Shown: positions 7,475-17,473 of the stretch, in pieces
Layout: every line of letters starts with the position of its first letter
Position numbering within the stretch: the stretch's first letter is position 1
Assembly (NCBI GenBank): GCA_018365455.1
Contig: JAGZJZ010000032.1
Coordinates: 1 to 64,000, forward strand
Reading direction: 5' to 3'
DNA from: Clostridiales bacterium
GTDB lineage: Bacteria; Bacillota; Clostridia; Lachnospirales; Lachnospiraceae
DNA: 64,000 nt
Position numbers and translations under genes: made by a program
The notes under the pieces: generated by a model
Told to the model about the DNA's origin: nothing
Database searches by the model: none
The model's input: the letters and a program-made list of their open reading frames with translations, nothing else

Positions 7475-8872
7475 ATGAAACAGACTTTACAAAAGAAAGA
7501 AAATCCTCTGGGTTATATGCCCATCGGGAAATTATTAGGAAAATTTGCATTGCCGGCGGTTATTTCCATGCTGGTAAATGCCCTTTATAACATCGTGGAC
7601 CAAATCTTTATCGGACAGGGTGTGGGCTATCTGGGAAATGCTGCAACTACGATTGCATTTCCGGTTGTTACGATCATTTTGGCAGCGGCTACCCTTTTGG
7701 GGGCAGGTGGAAGTGCATTTGCGGCAATTAAGCTGGGAGAAAAAAAGGAAGAAAAAGCAGAGCAGGCTCTTGGCAATGTCTTTATCCTGCTGGCAGGGAT
7801 TGGCATCCTGGTTGCGGTTCTGGGAATGATATTTCTGGACCCGCTGCTGAAAGTATTTGGTGCTACTGAAAATACCATGGGCTATGCGAGGGAATACACG
7901 TCGATTATACTGTTAGGAGCACCCTTTAACATGCTTGGCATTGGTCTTTCCAATATGGCGAGAACGGACGGGAATCCATCCCTGTCCATGTACAGTATCG
8001 TCATTGGTGCGATATTAAATACCATACTGGACCCTATTTATATATTTGTATTCCACTGGGGAGTTACCGGCGCAGCAATTGCAACGATTACATCCCAGAT
8101 ATTATCAGCCGTGGTGCTGTTTATCTATTTTGTAAGACGAAGCAATATGCGTCTTCGGGTTTGCAACTTTAAGTTAAACGGCTATATCTGCCGGAATATG
8201 CTCGTTTTGGGAATCTCCAGCGGAATCACCCAGATTGCTGCCACGATCCTTCAGGTTGTACTTAACAATTCCCTGATTTATTACGGAGATCAAACCAGTG
8301 TGGGAGGAGATGTGGCGCTTAGTGCCATGGGAATTGTTTCCAAGGTAGCTATGATTCTGGTGTCCATCTGTATCGGCATCGGTATTGGCTCCCAGCCGAT
8401 TCTGGGATTTAACAAAGGGGCGAATAAACCAAAGAGAATACGTAAAACGTACCTATGCGCCATCGGGGCGGCAACGGCAGTATCAGTGGTTGGCTGGCTG
8501 GCATGTCAATTGTTTCCCAATGAGATTTTAATGTTGTTTGGAACTTCGGATGCCAACTTTACTAATTTTGCAGTGAAATGTACCAGAATCTATATGCTTG
8601 GCATATTCACCGCAGGTTTTCAGGTAGTCTCCACCAGTTACTTCCAGTCCACAGGACAGCCCATGAAGGCATCCATCCTGTCCATGCTGCGTCAATTAAT
8701 TTTACTGATACCCTTTATTCTGATTATGCCAATGTTTTTCGGGTTAGACGGCATTTTAATAGCAGGCCCTATGGCGGATATTATTTCCGCTCTGATTGTT
8801 GCAGTATTTGCAGTCCATGAACTGAAGAAATTGTCAAAAAGCTGTAAAGCATCAGAAAGTACCATTGCATAA
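7475..8872 (+). CDS. MATE family efflux transporter
   Basis: A 465-residue membrane protein with the 12-helix layout of MATE exporters of the DinF/MepA branch, which pump drugs, cationic dyes or metabolites out in exchange for Na+ or H+. Typical elements are the N-terminal IGKLLGKFALPAVISMLVN, YNIVDQIFIGQ, and the second-half repeat around ISSGITQIAATILQ with SQPILGFNKG. Length is normal. The substrate is unknown. The start is preceded by a modest GGAAAAGG. The gene ends at a strong bidirectional terminator shared with the convergent glycosyltransferase gene. Confidence 0.88.
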   Translation: MKQTLQKKENPLGYMPIGKLLGKFALPAVISMLVNALYNIVDQIFIGQGVGYLGNAATTIAFPVVTIILAAATLLGAGGSAFAAIKLGEKKEEKAEQALGNVFILLAGIGILVAVLGMIFLDPLLKVFGATENTMGYAREYTSIILLGAPFNMLGIGLSNMARTDGNPSLSMYSIVIGAILNTILDPIYIFVFHWGVTGAAIATITSQILSAVVLFIYFVRRSNMRLRVCNFKLNGYICRNMLVLGISSGITQIAATILQVVLNNSLIYYGDQTSVGGDVALSAMGIVSKVAMILVSICIGIGIGSQPILGFNKGANKPKRIRKTYLCAIGAATAVSVVGWLACQLFPNEILMLFGTSDANFTNFAVKCTRIYMLGIFTAGFQVVSTSYFQSTGQPMKASILSMLRQLILLIPFILIMPMFFGLDGILIAGPMADIISALIVAVFAVHELKKLSKSCKASESTIA

Positions 8873-8902
8873 CAAAAAGCACCTTTCGGGGTGCTTTTTG
8901 TT
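8871..8902. terminator. Bidirectional terminator between the MATE and glycosyltransferase genes
   Basis: Perfect 13-base arms AACAAAAAGCACC and GGTGCTTTTTGTT enclose a 6-base loop. T-rich runs on both sides make it work in both directions, which suits the convergent gene ends it overlaps. Confidence 0.88.
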
Positions 8903-10784
8903 ATGATTCCAGATAATGCATCTTTTTTTCCACATTAAAACTGGGCTGCAGATGTTCTACATATATGCCGACGATTGCCCGCTTCTGGTTCAGATTCAGC
9001 CAGTCATATTTAAAAAGCCCCTGATTGCCGGACATTTTCAGCGTACCATCCAGCGTTACATCCAGTTCCTGGTACTGCATCCGTATCCTTACTTTAGTAA
9101 AATACAGAGGAGCCTGCACATGGATGTACATTCCGGATTCCAAAAAGCTCATAACTTCGCCCGGATAGCTCTCTGTCTCTGTTTCCACCGTGATCTTATG
9201 TCCGCTTTTTACCGTTGCATAATTGCTTCGCGGTATGTTTCCGATATGGTAGGCAACCCGGATACAGATCACAACGCCCATAAAATTATAGATACTCCAC
9301 ACCAGATTGACCAGAAAGGGGATCAGGGCGATATATCCCAGGTGGAGGAAAATAGCTCCTGTAATCCAGGAGAACAGCGTGATTGCAGCGATTACCATAT
9401 GGGGCAGGATTACCTGTGCCTGAAAATGGGAACGGTCATCCCGCATTTCTTTGGGGGTGACGGCAAAATTCAGGCTTGCGCTGAAGAATTCCCGTAAAAC
9501 GGAGAGACACATATGGGGTGCCATTGCTATTTCATAATAATGAGCCCACTTCAGACTTCTGGTATTGGAAATCATAGCATAAAAGGAGGTCATCTGACCG
9601 ATAAAAAACGGCACGAAAAAGGTCAGGATACCCACAAGGTCCGCCTGCATTGCCAGCTTGGTTGTAAGGAGGAACCAAATCGGGCAAAAGGTAAAGATCA
9701 TTTTAGAGAATCCGGTATACCAGTAAATATCCCCGCCCAGATAAGCCAGCTTCTGCCACCTATTCAGTCCTTTCATACGTAAAGGATGGTATTCTCTGGA
9801 AGTCTGGATGTTGCCCCTGCACCACCGGTCACGCTGGATGACCAGGTCGGTATAAGTGGATGCCGTAAGTCCCAGAACCAGCACTTCATTAATGAAGACA
9901 GACTGATAGCCTGCAGCCTGTAAAAGCATGCCCACTGCCATATCTTCCGTAATGGTATTGGTTGGGTACATTCCGATTTCCATGACGCTTTTCCTGCGAA
10001 AGACTGCGTTTGTTCCTACGTGGAGGACTGCACCCACGGCTGCTCTGGATTCCTGGATTTCGCGCATGAAAAAATCCTGTTCATTTGGGATTTCCCTGCC
10101 CAGGTTGCGCTGATACATGTCCTTGTTGTAGTAGACCTGGGGAGTCTGTACAAAGGCAGTGTCCTCATCAGAAAAGTAGCCAACGGTATGCTTTAGAAAG
10201 TTTTTGGAACAGATCATATCGGCATCCAGTACGGCAAACAGCTCTCCGGTGGAATGGCGGAGGGCATTGTTCAGGTTCCCGGCCTTTGCACCTTCGTTAG
10301 AGCCTCTGGTCATGTAATTCACCCCGCAGCGTGCCGCCAGCCTTTTCATATACCTGCGCTGACCGTCATCGCAGATATAAATATTTAATTTATCCCTGGG
10401 ATAATCCAGATTAAGGGCAGCCAGAACGGTGGTTTCTACCAGATCCTCCCCTTCATTATAGGTACAGATAAAGATATCCACGGTAGGGATATGGCCGCTA
10501 AAGTCTGCCAGGGTCTTTTTCTTCAGTCTGTATTTCCTGCTTAGCAATAGCTGGGATAACAGAAACTGTGCGATTCCCAGAAGCTCTCCTCCAAGAAGCA
10601 GGACACCCAGGAACAGTTCCAAAATACTGGCGGTGGGTATTACGGTCACTCTCCAGATGATATAGACAGAAGTAATCAAAATATTCCACCGGACTAATAT
10701 TCCGGTGCTGCATCTGTTTCGTTTTACAAGATTGGAAATAAGTATAGAGCCGCCAACAGCAGCAAGGAAATATAGGAATCCCAT
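8901..10784 (-). CDS. Cellulose-synthase-like family 2 glycosyltransferase with PilZ-like C-terminus
   Basis: A 627-residue membrane enzyme. Two N-terminal helices (about 1-80) precede a GT2 domain with all processive signatures: DD at 139-140, DAD at 187-189, TED at 279-281 and QRDRW at 317-321. Several further helices (about 345-520) would form the export channel as in BcsA. The last 100 residues resemble a PilZ domain, the c-di-GMP receptor of BcsA, although the usual RxxxR is not clear. It probably makes and exports a beta-linked polysaccharide; no other bcs gene is nearby, so cellulose is only one option. Start has GAGGTG upstream. Confidence 0.85.
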   Translation of the reverse strand: MGFLYFLAAVGGSILISNLVKRNRCSTGILVRWNILITSVYIIWRVTVIPTASILELFLGVLLLGGELLGIAQFLLSQLLLSRKYRLKKKTLADFSGHIPTVDIFICTYNEGEDLVETTVLAALNLDYPRDKLNIYICDDGQRRYMKRLAARCGVNYMTRGSNEGAKAGNLNNALRHSTGELFAVLDADMICSKNFLKHTVGYFSDEDTAFVQTPQVYYNKDMYQRNLGREIPNEQDFFMREIQESRAAVGAVLHVGTNAVFRRKSVMEIGMYPTNTITEDMAVGMLLQAAGYQSVFINEVLVLGLTASTYTDLVIQRDRWCRGNIQTSREYHPLRMKGLNRWQKLAYLGGDIYWYTGFSKMIFTFCPIWFLLTTKLAMQADLVGILTFFVPFFIGQMTSFYAMISNTRSLKWAHYYEIAMAPHMCLSVLREFFSASLNFAVTPKEMRDDRSHFQAQVILPHMVIAAITLFSWITGAIFLHLGYIALIPFLVNLVWSIYNFMGVVICIRVAYHIGNIPRSNYATVKSGHKITVETETESYPGEVMSFLESGMYIHVQAPLYFTKVRIRMQYQELDVTLDGTLKMSGNQGLFKYDWLNLNQKRAIVGIYVEHLQPSFNVEKKMHYLES

Positions 10785-11052
10785 TTATTTATGCACCTCG
10801 TCTGTTTTACTGATATGTTGCATTCCAATCTGCCCATTTAAAATCGCCTTCGGCGAGAGGCAGATTCCCGGAAACCATTTCTTTATTGTCCCATACCGTG
10901 CTGCAAAGTGCACGGCATGCTCTGAAAAGGAATGATGGTATCTTATAGTATTTCAATGTTTCACCATTTATATGTACAAATAGTACAAGTCTATGGTAGA
11001 ATATTCCTCATAAGACTAATGGAACATTTATAACAGGAAACGGGGAGTATCA

Positions 11053-12867
11053 GTGAAAATCTTACACAGAGCAGTAAAATGGTTTGGATCACAGGGGATT
11101 GCCAAGAAAATTCTGATTGTTCTTTTGGTGGTTTCCATTATACCAATTTTATGTATACAGTTCATTTCTTTCAAAATCAGTACGTCAACTATTAAGGCGC
11201 AGACTGGGGAACTGATACTGGCAAATCTGGAACAATCGGCAAACAGTGTGGAAAGCTTTCTGGAAACTTATGATAAGTTAATTATGAATATATACACCGA
11301 CAGTGACTATGTAACGTATCTCAAGCCAATCAATACCTGGGACTCCGGGGAATTTTATGCGGCAAAGCACGAACTGGTGAACCGTCTGCAGAACATCTCT
11401 TATGTCAATCCCGATATTCTGGGGATAGCAATTGTCGGCGTATATGGGGATACGGTCTTTTATGACAGTGTTACGTCATCGGGGAATGAAAACTTCTGTT
11501 TTGATGACGATAAAATGCGCTACAGCCCTCTGTTCCAGGAATCCATGGAGAAAAAGCACACGATTTATTCCAAAACCTATCATAAGATGGATTCGGAATA
11601 CGGCGAAAAATACTATCTGTATATAGCGCATCAGCTAACGGATTTTAACAGCTATGGCGAAGGTCCCATAGGAAGCATCATGATCTGCGTAGATGAAACA
11701 GCTTTCGGTGAGGTGTATGCACAGGGAAACCATTCAGAGTCAAATGTAACTTTTGTGGTGAATCGAGATGGTGATATCATATCTTATCCGGATAAATCCT
11801 ATGTGGGGACAAATATTTTTGAGGATGGAAAAGATGAGGAAAATATTGGTCAGGCTGCAAAAGAATATATTCAGAAAATGAAATATAAATCTAAAAAGAA
11901 GCTGGAGGTGAATTATAAAAGTATCCGTGACGGTGAATTTTACATTATTAATGTCCAGGACTTGAATTATACGTTATCCAATGTCTGGTATATCTCCGTT
12001 TTGATTATTTTAATCGGGCTTTTAGTAGGGATACTGTGTATGCTCATTGCCATTTCATTTTCGGAAATGACGGACAAATCCGTGAAAAAAATTCTGCATG
12101 GTATGAATAAGGTTTATAAAGGAAATCTGGATGTACGAATAGAAATGGAAGGAAATGATGAATTTGCCCAGATTTCCGATCACTTTAATGACATGATCCA
12201 GAAGATTAAGAAGTCCAATGCTATGGAGAGGGAAGCAATTGTGCGGGAAAAAAATGCGGAGATTAAATCCCTGGAGGCACAGATCAATCCCCATTTCTTA
12301 TATAATACCCTGGATACCATCAACTGGATGGCAATTGCCCATGAGGAATTTACCATCAGCCGTATGCTCACAAGCCTTGCGGTGATATTGCGCTACAGCG
12401 TCCATAAAAGCAATGAGATCGTAAAACTGAGCAGTGAACTGGAATATTTAAAGAAATATGTCTATTTGCAGCAGCAGCGGTTTGACTATTCCTTTCAGTG
12501 TATTCTTCATGTGGAAGAAGAGGTACTGGATTGTAAAATACATAAGCTTTTGATACAGCCGCTGATTGAAAATACAATTGTTCATGGATTCCCGGGAAAT
12601 ACGGGATTTGATGAAATCAATCTTAGGATTCACAGGATTGATGATACGAATATAGAAATTGTGGTAGAAGACAATGGAAAAGGCATGGATCCGGAACTTG
12701 CAGAATTCTTTAATCAATTTGACTATAGCAAAGAGAGAATAGAATCCAGCATCGGGGTCCGTAATGTAATTACCAGAGTGAAACTCTATTACGGAGAATC
12801 AGGACATTTTCATGTTGTTTCCAGTGAAAATGGTACTGCGGTAACCATAACAATTCCATATGAGTAG
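11053..12867 (+). CDS. YesM-type sensor histidine kinase
   Basis: A 604-residue membrane kinase. A first helix (about 18-38) and a second (about 312-335) bracket a roughly 270-residue extracellular sensor domain of dCACHE type; HAMP follows, then the His_kinase domain with phosphoacceptor His414 in INPHFLYNTLD, and an ATPase domain with the N box LLIQPLIENTIVHG and the G box EDNGKGM. The start is a GTG with GGGGAG 6 bases before it. Together with the response regulator and binding protein downstream it likely senses an extracellular glycan and controls the ABC/mannosidase genes. Confidence 0.92.
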   Translation: MKILHRAVKWFGSQGIAKKILIVLLVVSIIPILCIQFISFKISTSTIKAQTGELILANLEQSANSVESFLETYDKLIMNIYTDSDYVTYLKPINTWDSGEFYAAKHELVNRLQNISYVNPDILGIAIVGVYGDTVFYDSVTSSGNENFCFDDDKMRYSPLFQESMEKKHTIYSKTYHKMDSEYGEKYYLYIAHQLTDFNSYGEGPIGSIMICVDETAFGEVYAQGNHSESNVTFVVNRDGDIISYPDKSYVGTNIFEDGKDEENIGQAAKEYIQKMKYKSKKKLEVNYKSIRDGEFYIINVQDLNYTLSNVWYISVLIILIGLLVGILCMLIAISFSEMTDKSVKKILHGMNKVYKGNLDVRIEMEGNDEFAQISDHFNDMIQKIKKSNAMEREAIVREKNAEIKSLEAQINPHFLYNTLDTINWMAIAHEEFTISRMLTSLAVILRYSVHKSNEIVKLSSELEYLKKYVYLQQQRFDYSFQCILHVEEEVLDCKIHKLLIQPLIENTIVHGFPGNTGFDEINLRIHRIDDTNIEIVVEDNGKGMDPELAEFFNQFDYSKERIESSIGVRNVITRVKLYYGESGHFHVVSSENGTAVTITIPYE

Positions 12868-12880
12868 GGAGGATGAGATT

Positions 12881-14404
12881 ATGCGTATTATAGTTGTGGA
12901 AGATGAACCCAATACAAGAGAAGGGCTGATTGGGATCATCAAACGGTATACCGAACATGAAATAATTTATACGGCGGTAAATGGCAAAGACGGACTGGAA
13001 AATATCAGAGCGCTTAAGCCGGATCTGGTTATAACAGATATTAAGATGCCGGTAATGGACGGTCTTACCATGCTTCAGACGCTGCATGACGAAGGTGAAG
13101 AGTTTCAGTCATTGCTTTTAACCGGCTATTCCGAGTTTGAATATGCCAGAAAGGCTCTGAAACTTAGTGTGACTGAATACATTTTAAAACCACTGGATAT
13201 CGAAGATTTTTTGAAACTGCTGAAAAAAGTGGATAATAAAATTGAAAAAACGAAGATTGAAAGGGTTTCGCCCAGCCAGCTTTTGTGGAGTTACCTCACC
13301 GGTACGGAGGAAGAAAAGCAAAAAATTCTGCCGGTTATAGAGGAGTCCATACAGGTTAATAAAAAAGTGCAGATTTCACTATTCCTGGTGAAGTGCAGCA
13401 GTGTGGTAAGAGAGAGTACCACAGAAATGATGGAAGAGACGAATTCTGTACTGGATGCCATGTGCATGGAAAACTACTTCGTGGTATTTCTGTCCCAGGA
13501 CGTGGGGTTTCTTGTCATTGTGCTGGATACCGAGCGGAACCGCAGCTTAAAGCGGATGTTCCAGATGCGTGTACTGGAGAGAATCGGTAAAATTTCCAAA
13601 TGCTTTTGCAGCTATACGACTGCATATGGCGTTACAGGGCTGGATGAAAAGGTTTTGCATTTGAAGGATCTGATGAGGCATGCATTTTCATTTCCCTCCG
13701 GCACTATTCTGGATGATGAACTGCTGGAAGGATTTGAGTATGAAAATATTGAATATCCCGATTCTCTGGAACGTGCCGTTTGCCGGGAGATGCGCAGCGG
13801 GAAAGCGGAGCGTATACAGGAACTGGGGGAACAGTTTAAAAAAGAGGTGATTGAAAGCAAGGGGCATCCTGATTGTATCCGGGAGTTTACAGTGCGTTTT
13901 ACGGCAGGCCTTCTTCGTGTGGTGAATGAACTGAAAGAGAACCTGGAAAAAGAAAACGGGATTCAGTATATTGTGGGAAATATGGCAAAAAGTAATTCCA
14001 GGGAACAGCTGGAACATCAGTTTGACAAGGTAATGAAGACGCTGACTTTAAGTGAAGATGATATCTCTGGTCTTACTGAAAACGGAATGATTCTCAATGT
14101 GATTTCCTTTATCAGAGAGAATTACGCCAGGGATATAACCTTGACCGAAACGGCGGTAATGTGCGGTGTCAGCCCCGAGTATCTAAGCAAGATCTTTTAC
14201 CGGGAGATGAATATAAATTTTGTTGCATTTTTGCAGAATTTCCGCATCAGTATGGCGAAGAGGCTGTTAAGCCTTGGAAAATGTAAAATTGGGGAAGTGT
14301 CAGAAGCAGTAGGCTTTCATGACCAGAAGTATTTCGTGAAAGTGTTTAAAAAAATATGCGGTGTTACACCATCCGATTATAAAAAGGAGATGAACAGCCA
14401 ATGA
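12881..14404 (+). CDS. YesN-type response regulator with AraC DNA-binding domain
   Basis: A 507-residue regulator. The receiver domain (1-120) has the acidic pair Glu7-Asp8, phosphoacceptor Asp53 in VITDIKMP, Thr in LLTGYS and Lys in ILKPLD. A long middle domain (about 130-395) is typical for YesN proteins, and residues about 405-505 form an AraC double helix-turn-helix (ITLTETAVMCGVSPEYLSKIF, ending CGVTPSDYKKEM). The start at 12881 is preferred to 12860 because GGGAGGATGAG precedes it. It probably activates the importer and mannosidase genes. Its stop overlaps the next start (ATGA), so the binding protein is translated with it. Confidence 0.92.
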   Translation: MRIIVVEDEPNTREGLIGIIKRYTEHEIIYTAVNGKDGLENIRALKPDLVITDIKMPVMDGLTMLQTLHDEGEEFQSLLLTGYSEFEYARKALKLSVTEYILKPLDIEDFLKLLKKVDNKIEKTKIERVSPSQLLWSYLTGTEEEKQKILPVIEESIQVNKKVQISLFLVKCSSVVRESTTEMMEETNSVLDAMCMENYFVVFLSQDVGFLVIVLDTERNRSLKRMFQMRVLERIGKISKCFCSYTTAYGVTGLDEKVLHLKDLMRHAFSFPSGTILDDELLEGFEYENIEYPDSLERAVCREMRSGKAERIQELGEQFKKEVIESKGHPDCIREFTVRFTAGLLRVVNELKENLEKENGIQYIVGNMAKSNSREQLEHQFDKVMKTLTLSEDDISGLTENGMILNVISFIRENYARDITLTETAVMCGVSPEYLSKIFYREMNINFVAFLQNFRISMAKRLLSLGKCKIGEVSEAVGFHDQKYFVKVFKKICGVTPSDYKKEMNSQ

Positions 14405-15651
14405 AGCTGAGACGGCTATTGGGCGGTGCGGCGGCTTGTGTCCTGGTAATGCTGATTATTACTTATATCGGGTTTTCTTCCAAGAATAATAAAGTGATAC
14501 AAAAGGTTACGAACGATGAGCAGATTATCCGGATTATGGCGCCTGACGAAGGAAGTGTACATAAACAGGCTCTGGAAGAGACGGCGCGGAATTATTCCGC
14601 AATCAGAGGAAATAAACAAGTAGAAATCCAGTTTATTTCCCAGGAGAATTTCCAAAAGGAAATCTGTATGAGAACGGATGAAGGTACCAATACAGACCTG
14701 ATTATCTGTGAAAATACCATGATGCCATCCTTAATTGACATGGGCATATTGGAAGATTTGACCGCTTATATAAAGGGGAATGTAAAATCCAGGTACTGGC
14801 AGAATCTCTGGACCAATGCCATCAGCGACGGGAAATATTATGGGGTGCCGTTTACAAGTGATCCTTATGTAGTCTTCTACAACAAAGACCTGATGAAAAA
14901 AGAGAAACAGGAAGTGCCCGATACCTGGGATGAACTGCTGAGTGTATGTGACCGTATCAAAGGCCTGGGAAACTACGGATTTGGTTTCGCAGCAAAACAG
15001 CCGGAGGAAGTGACTGCTTTCTTTATGCAGATGCTGTATTCCTGCGGCGGCTCACTTCGGGAAGTGAATGGCAATGCAGGAAATCAGGTATTCCAATTAT
15101 TGCTTCAGTTAAAAAACAGAAAGCAGATATCACCGGATACCATGAACTGGAGCCAGTCAGACCTTGCCCATGAATTTGCAAAAGGGCATATCGCAATGAT
15201 GGCTGGGAATGCCAGTATGGCTTCCATTCTTCGGACCACCCGCCTGGGATTTGAGGTTGGCGTGACAGGGATGCCATCCGGGAAAAAAGAAGCGTATCTG
15301 CTGCACGGGAAGAACATCGGAATTACGAAATCCGGGGATATCCAGGAAGCAAAGAAGTTCTTGGATTATATCCGGGAACCGGATGTTGCAAATTTTCTTA
15401 CGAAAGAGATGGATACCGTTCCGGTTCTGGTTGAAGGAGAGTACAAAAAGAAAAAAATAGGCCCTGATCAGGCTCTGGTGTCGGATTATATGAAAAACGG
15501 TGTTACAAAAGGTGCATATGATTCCTGGTTTGATATCTCAGGTGCTGTGGCAAACGGCATTTATGATATTTTGCACGAACGCACCGTAAGCATAAAGAAT
15601 ATCGGTGACACCATGCAGGACAAAGTTCGTGTGGCGCTTATTGATAAATAG
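14401..15651 (+). CDS. Membrane-anchored solute-binding protein coupled to the two-component system
   Basis: A 416-residue family 1 type sugar-binding protein (TNTDLIICENTMMPSLIDMGILEDLT; YYGVPFTSDPYVVFYNKDLM). Unlike the lipoprotein at 15878, it has no lipobox: residues about 9-27 are one hydrophobic helix followed by FSSKNNK, so it is probably held by an uncleaved anchor. The start overlaps the response regulator stop by 4 bases, giving strict coupling. A hairpin terminator separates it from the importer genes. These facts suggest it feeds the kinase as a ligand-presenting subunit instead of serving transport; that is inference. Confidence 0.82.
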   Translation: MKLRRLLGGAAACVLVMLIITYIGFSSKNNKVIQKVTNDEQIIRIMAPDEGSVHKQALEETARNYSAIRGNKQVEIQFISQENFQKEICMRTDEGTNTDLIICENTMMPSLIDMGILEDLTAYIKGNVKSRYWQNLWTNAISDGKYYGVPFTSDPYVVFYNKDLMKKEKQEVPDTWDELLSVCDRIKGLGNYGFGFAAKQPEEVTAFFMQMLYSCGGSLREVNGNAGNQVFQLLLQLKNRKQISPDTMNWSQSDLAHEFAKGHIAMMAGNASMASILRTTRLGFEVGVTGMPSGKKEAYLLHGKNIGITKSGDIQEAKKFLDYIREPDVANFLTKEMDTVPVLVEGEYKKKKIGPDQALVSDYMKNGVTKGAYDSWFDISGAVANGIYDILHERTVSIKNIGDTMQDKVRVALIDK

Positions 15652-15677
15652 GATAATTTACAGATGATAATAAAGGA

Positions 15678-15725
15678 AAATGTTGTGAAAGTGTATAGTG
15701 TAAAATGCCTTCACAACATTTTTTT
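15678..15725 (+). terminator. Terminator after the sensor operon
   Basis: Arms AATGTTGTGAA and TTCACAACATT are followed directly by a run of T. It separates the kinase/regulator/binding protein genes from the transport genes, so the two groups are probably expressed at different levels. Confidence 0.8.
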
Positions 15726-15877
15726 GACAAAAAATGAGTAAAAAAGTATAGGGAAAGGTTAAAAATGTACCCCTTTTTCAAAAATGTGGAATTTTCAAAT
15801 TGAAATTGGGATGATAATATATAGACAGCTTAAGAAAAGCGGGAAATGAAAAAGTAAAGAAAAAGGAGCGATGAAGT

Positions 15878-17338
15878 ATGAAAAGAAAAAAATTGGTGAG
15901 CGTTTGTATGGCATCCGCAATGGTATTAGGATTGACAGCCTGCAGTGGTTCAGGTGGGGGAACGGATTCAACGACAGCAGGTACTTCCAAGGAGACGAAA
16001 GCAGAGACAGCAGCAGGTTCTGAAACAGCTGCCGGCGATGAAACAAAAGCAGCGGAAGATACAGCTGCCAGCGGAGACGCTCAGACAATTACCTTTACCT
16101 TCCGTGATGATGGACAGGGCGAGAAGAGTGCTCTTTGGCAATGGATTCAGGATGGATATGACAGCTGGGATAAAAAAGATTCCGTAAAATTAAATATTTC
16201 TCCCATCGTAGCAAGCGAAGGTGATTATTTTGCTAAAATCGCATTGCAGCTTCAGGATCCAAGTACTTGCCCGGATTTAGTCTGTGAAGATACTTTCCAG
16301 CTTCCAAATGACGTAAGTGCAGGTTACCTGACAGACTTAACCGATTACGTAAAAGACTATCCCGAATGGAACGACGGTACATACTACGAATCCATGCAAA
16401 ACGGTGTCTCCAAAGACGGTAAACCATACGGCATCCCATATTGTACAGATACACGTGGACTTTGGTACAACAAGGACATCTTCAAACAGGCAGGATTGCC
16501 GGAAGAATGGGCACCAAAATCCTGGCAGGATATACTAGATGCATGCAAGACCATTAAAGAGAAAGTGCCGGATGTAGTTCCTTTCTGGTGTAACTCAGGT
16601 GTAGCTACCGGTGAAGCAACTTCCATGCAGACATATGAAATGCTCCTTTATGGAACAGGCGAAAGATTAATCGATGACAGTGGAAAATGGATCGTTAAGA
16701 GCCAGGGCATGTTAGATTCTCTGAACTTCTTAAATGATATTTATTCAAACGGATACGGACCTTCCTTATCAAAAGTATTAAACGGACAGGCTTCCAATAC
16801 TTCAGCCAGAGAATATCTGCCACAGGGCAAGCTTGCTATCTCCTTAGACGGCAGCTGGATTCCTGGAAACTGGGAAGAAACAGGTGCATCACCATGGCCG
16901 GAAGCAAAAGACGTACTGGGATTTGCTCCAATGCCTACCAGCACAGGACAGGAACCCGGAACCATTACATTGGCAGGCGGCTGGGCATTATCCATTCCTG
17001 AAAATTCCGATGCAAAGGATATTACCTTTGAATTTATCAAACATTTAATGGATCCATCTATCTATACAAAAGCAGTTATCGCACAGGGCAACATTGCAAC
17101 CAGAACTGATGTAGCAAAAGATCCTGAATATGCAGCAAAACCATTCAAACAGATCTCTACGGATTTCCTTGCTACAGCAGAATTCAGACCTCAGAACGAC
17201 CAGTACTCCACCGTTTCCACCAGTATCCAGTCTATGGTAGAGGCAGTTGTATCCGGTACAAGTCCGGAGGACGCAATTGCACAGTATGGAACAGAAGTAA
17301 AGCGTGCTGTCGGTGATGACAAAACTATTGAAAAATAG
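15878..17338 (+). CDS. Sugar ABC transporter substrate-binding lipoprotein
   Basis: A 486-residue binding protein with a lipoprotein signal peptide (lipobox LTAC, Cys22), a Ser/Gly/Thr/Glu-rich linker to about residue 65, and a family 1 extracellular solute-binding fold (YGIPYCTDTRGLWYNKDIFKQ; GKLAISLDGSWIPGNW). It captures an oligosaccharide outside the membrane and delivers it to the two permeases downstream. The adjacent GH38 mannosidase suggests a mannose-containing glycan. Start follows AAAAGGAGCG. Two hairpins between this gene and the permeases probably reduce downstream expression, as is usual for binding proteins. Confidence 0.92.
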   Translation: MKRKKLVSVCMASAMVLGLTACSGSGGGTDSTTAGTSKETKAETAAGSETAAGDETKAAEDTAASGDAQTITFTFRDDGQGEKSALWQWIQDGYDSWDKKDSVKLNISPIVASEGDYFAKIALQLQDPSTCPDLVCEDTFQLPNDVSAGYLTDLTDYVKDYPEWNDGTYYESMQNGVSKDGKPYGIPYCTDTRGLWYNKDIFKQAGLPEEWAPKSWQDILDACKTIKEKVPDVVPFWCNSGVATGEATSMQTYEMLLYGTGERLIDDSGKWIVKSQGMLDSLNFLNDIYSNGYGPSLSKVLNGQASNTSAREYLPQGKLAISLDGSWIPGNWEETGASPWPEAKDVLGFAPMPTSTGQEPGTITLAGGWALSIPENSDAKDITFEFIKHLMDPSIYTKAVIAQGNIATRTDVAKDPEYAAKPFKQISTDFLATAEFRPQNDQYSTVSTSIQSMVEAVVSGTSPEDAIAQYGTEVKRAVGDDKTIEK

Positions 17339-17351
17339 TAATGAAATGCAA

Positions 17352-17439
17352 CGGGCGGGGTTAATCAGAATAGATTGAAACCGCCCGGTCTTATTGAAAA
17401 GTGAAAGACAGGATACCCCGCTTTCTGCGGCGGGATATC
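17352..17439 (+). terminator. Two attenuating hairpins between binding protein and permeases
   Basis: The first has arms CGGGCGG and CCGCCCG (17353-17387), the second GATACCCCGC and GCGGCGGGATATC (17412-17438). Neither is followed by a long T-run, so they are better read as RNA-stabilising or attenuating structures that keep binding-protein mRNA in excess over permease mRNA. Confidence 0.6.
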
Positions 17440-17473
17440 TGACTCCACGAAGAAAGAAAAGGGGGCTGTGCTG

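Noticed and set aside
15652..15877. Catabolite-response (cre) site before the sugar-binding protein gene
   Set aside because: No sequence close to the CcpA consensus was found there or before the 47915 operon.
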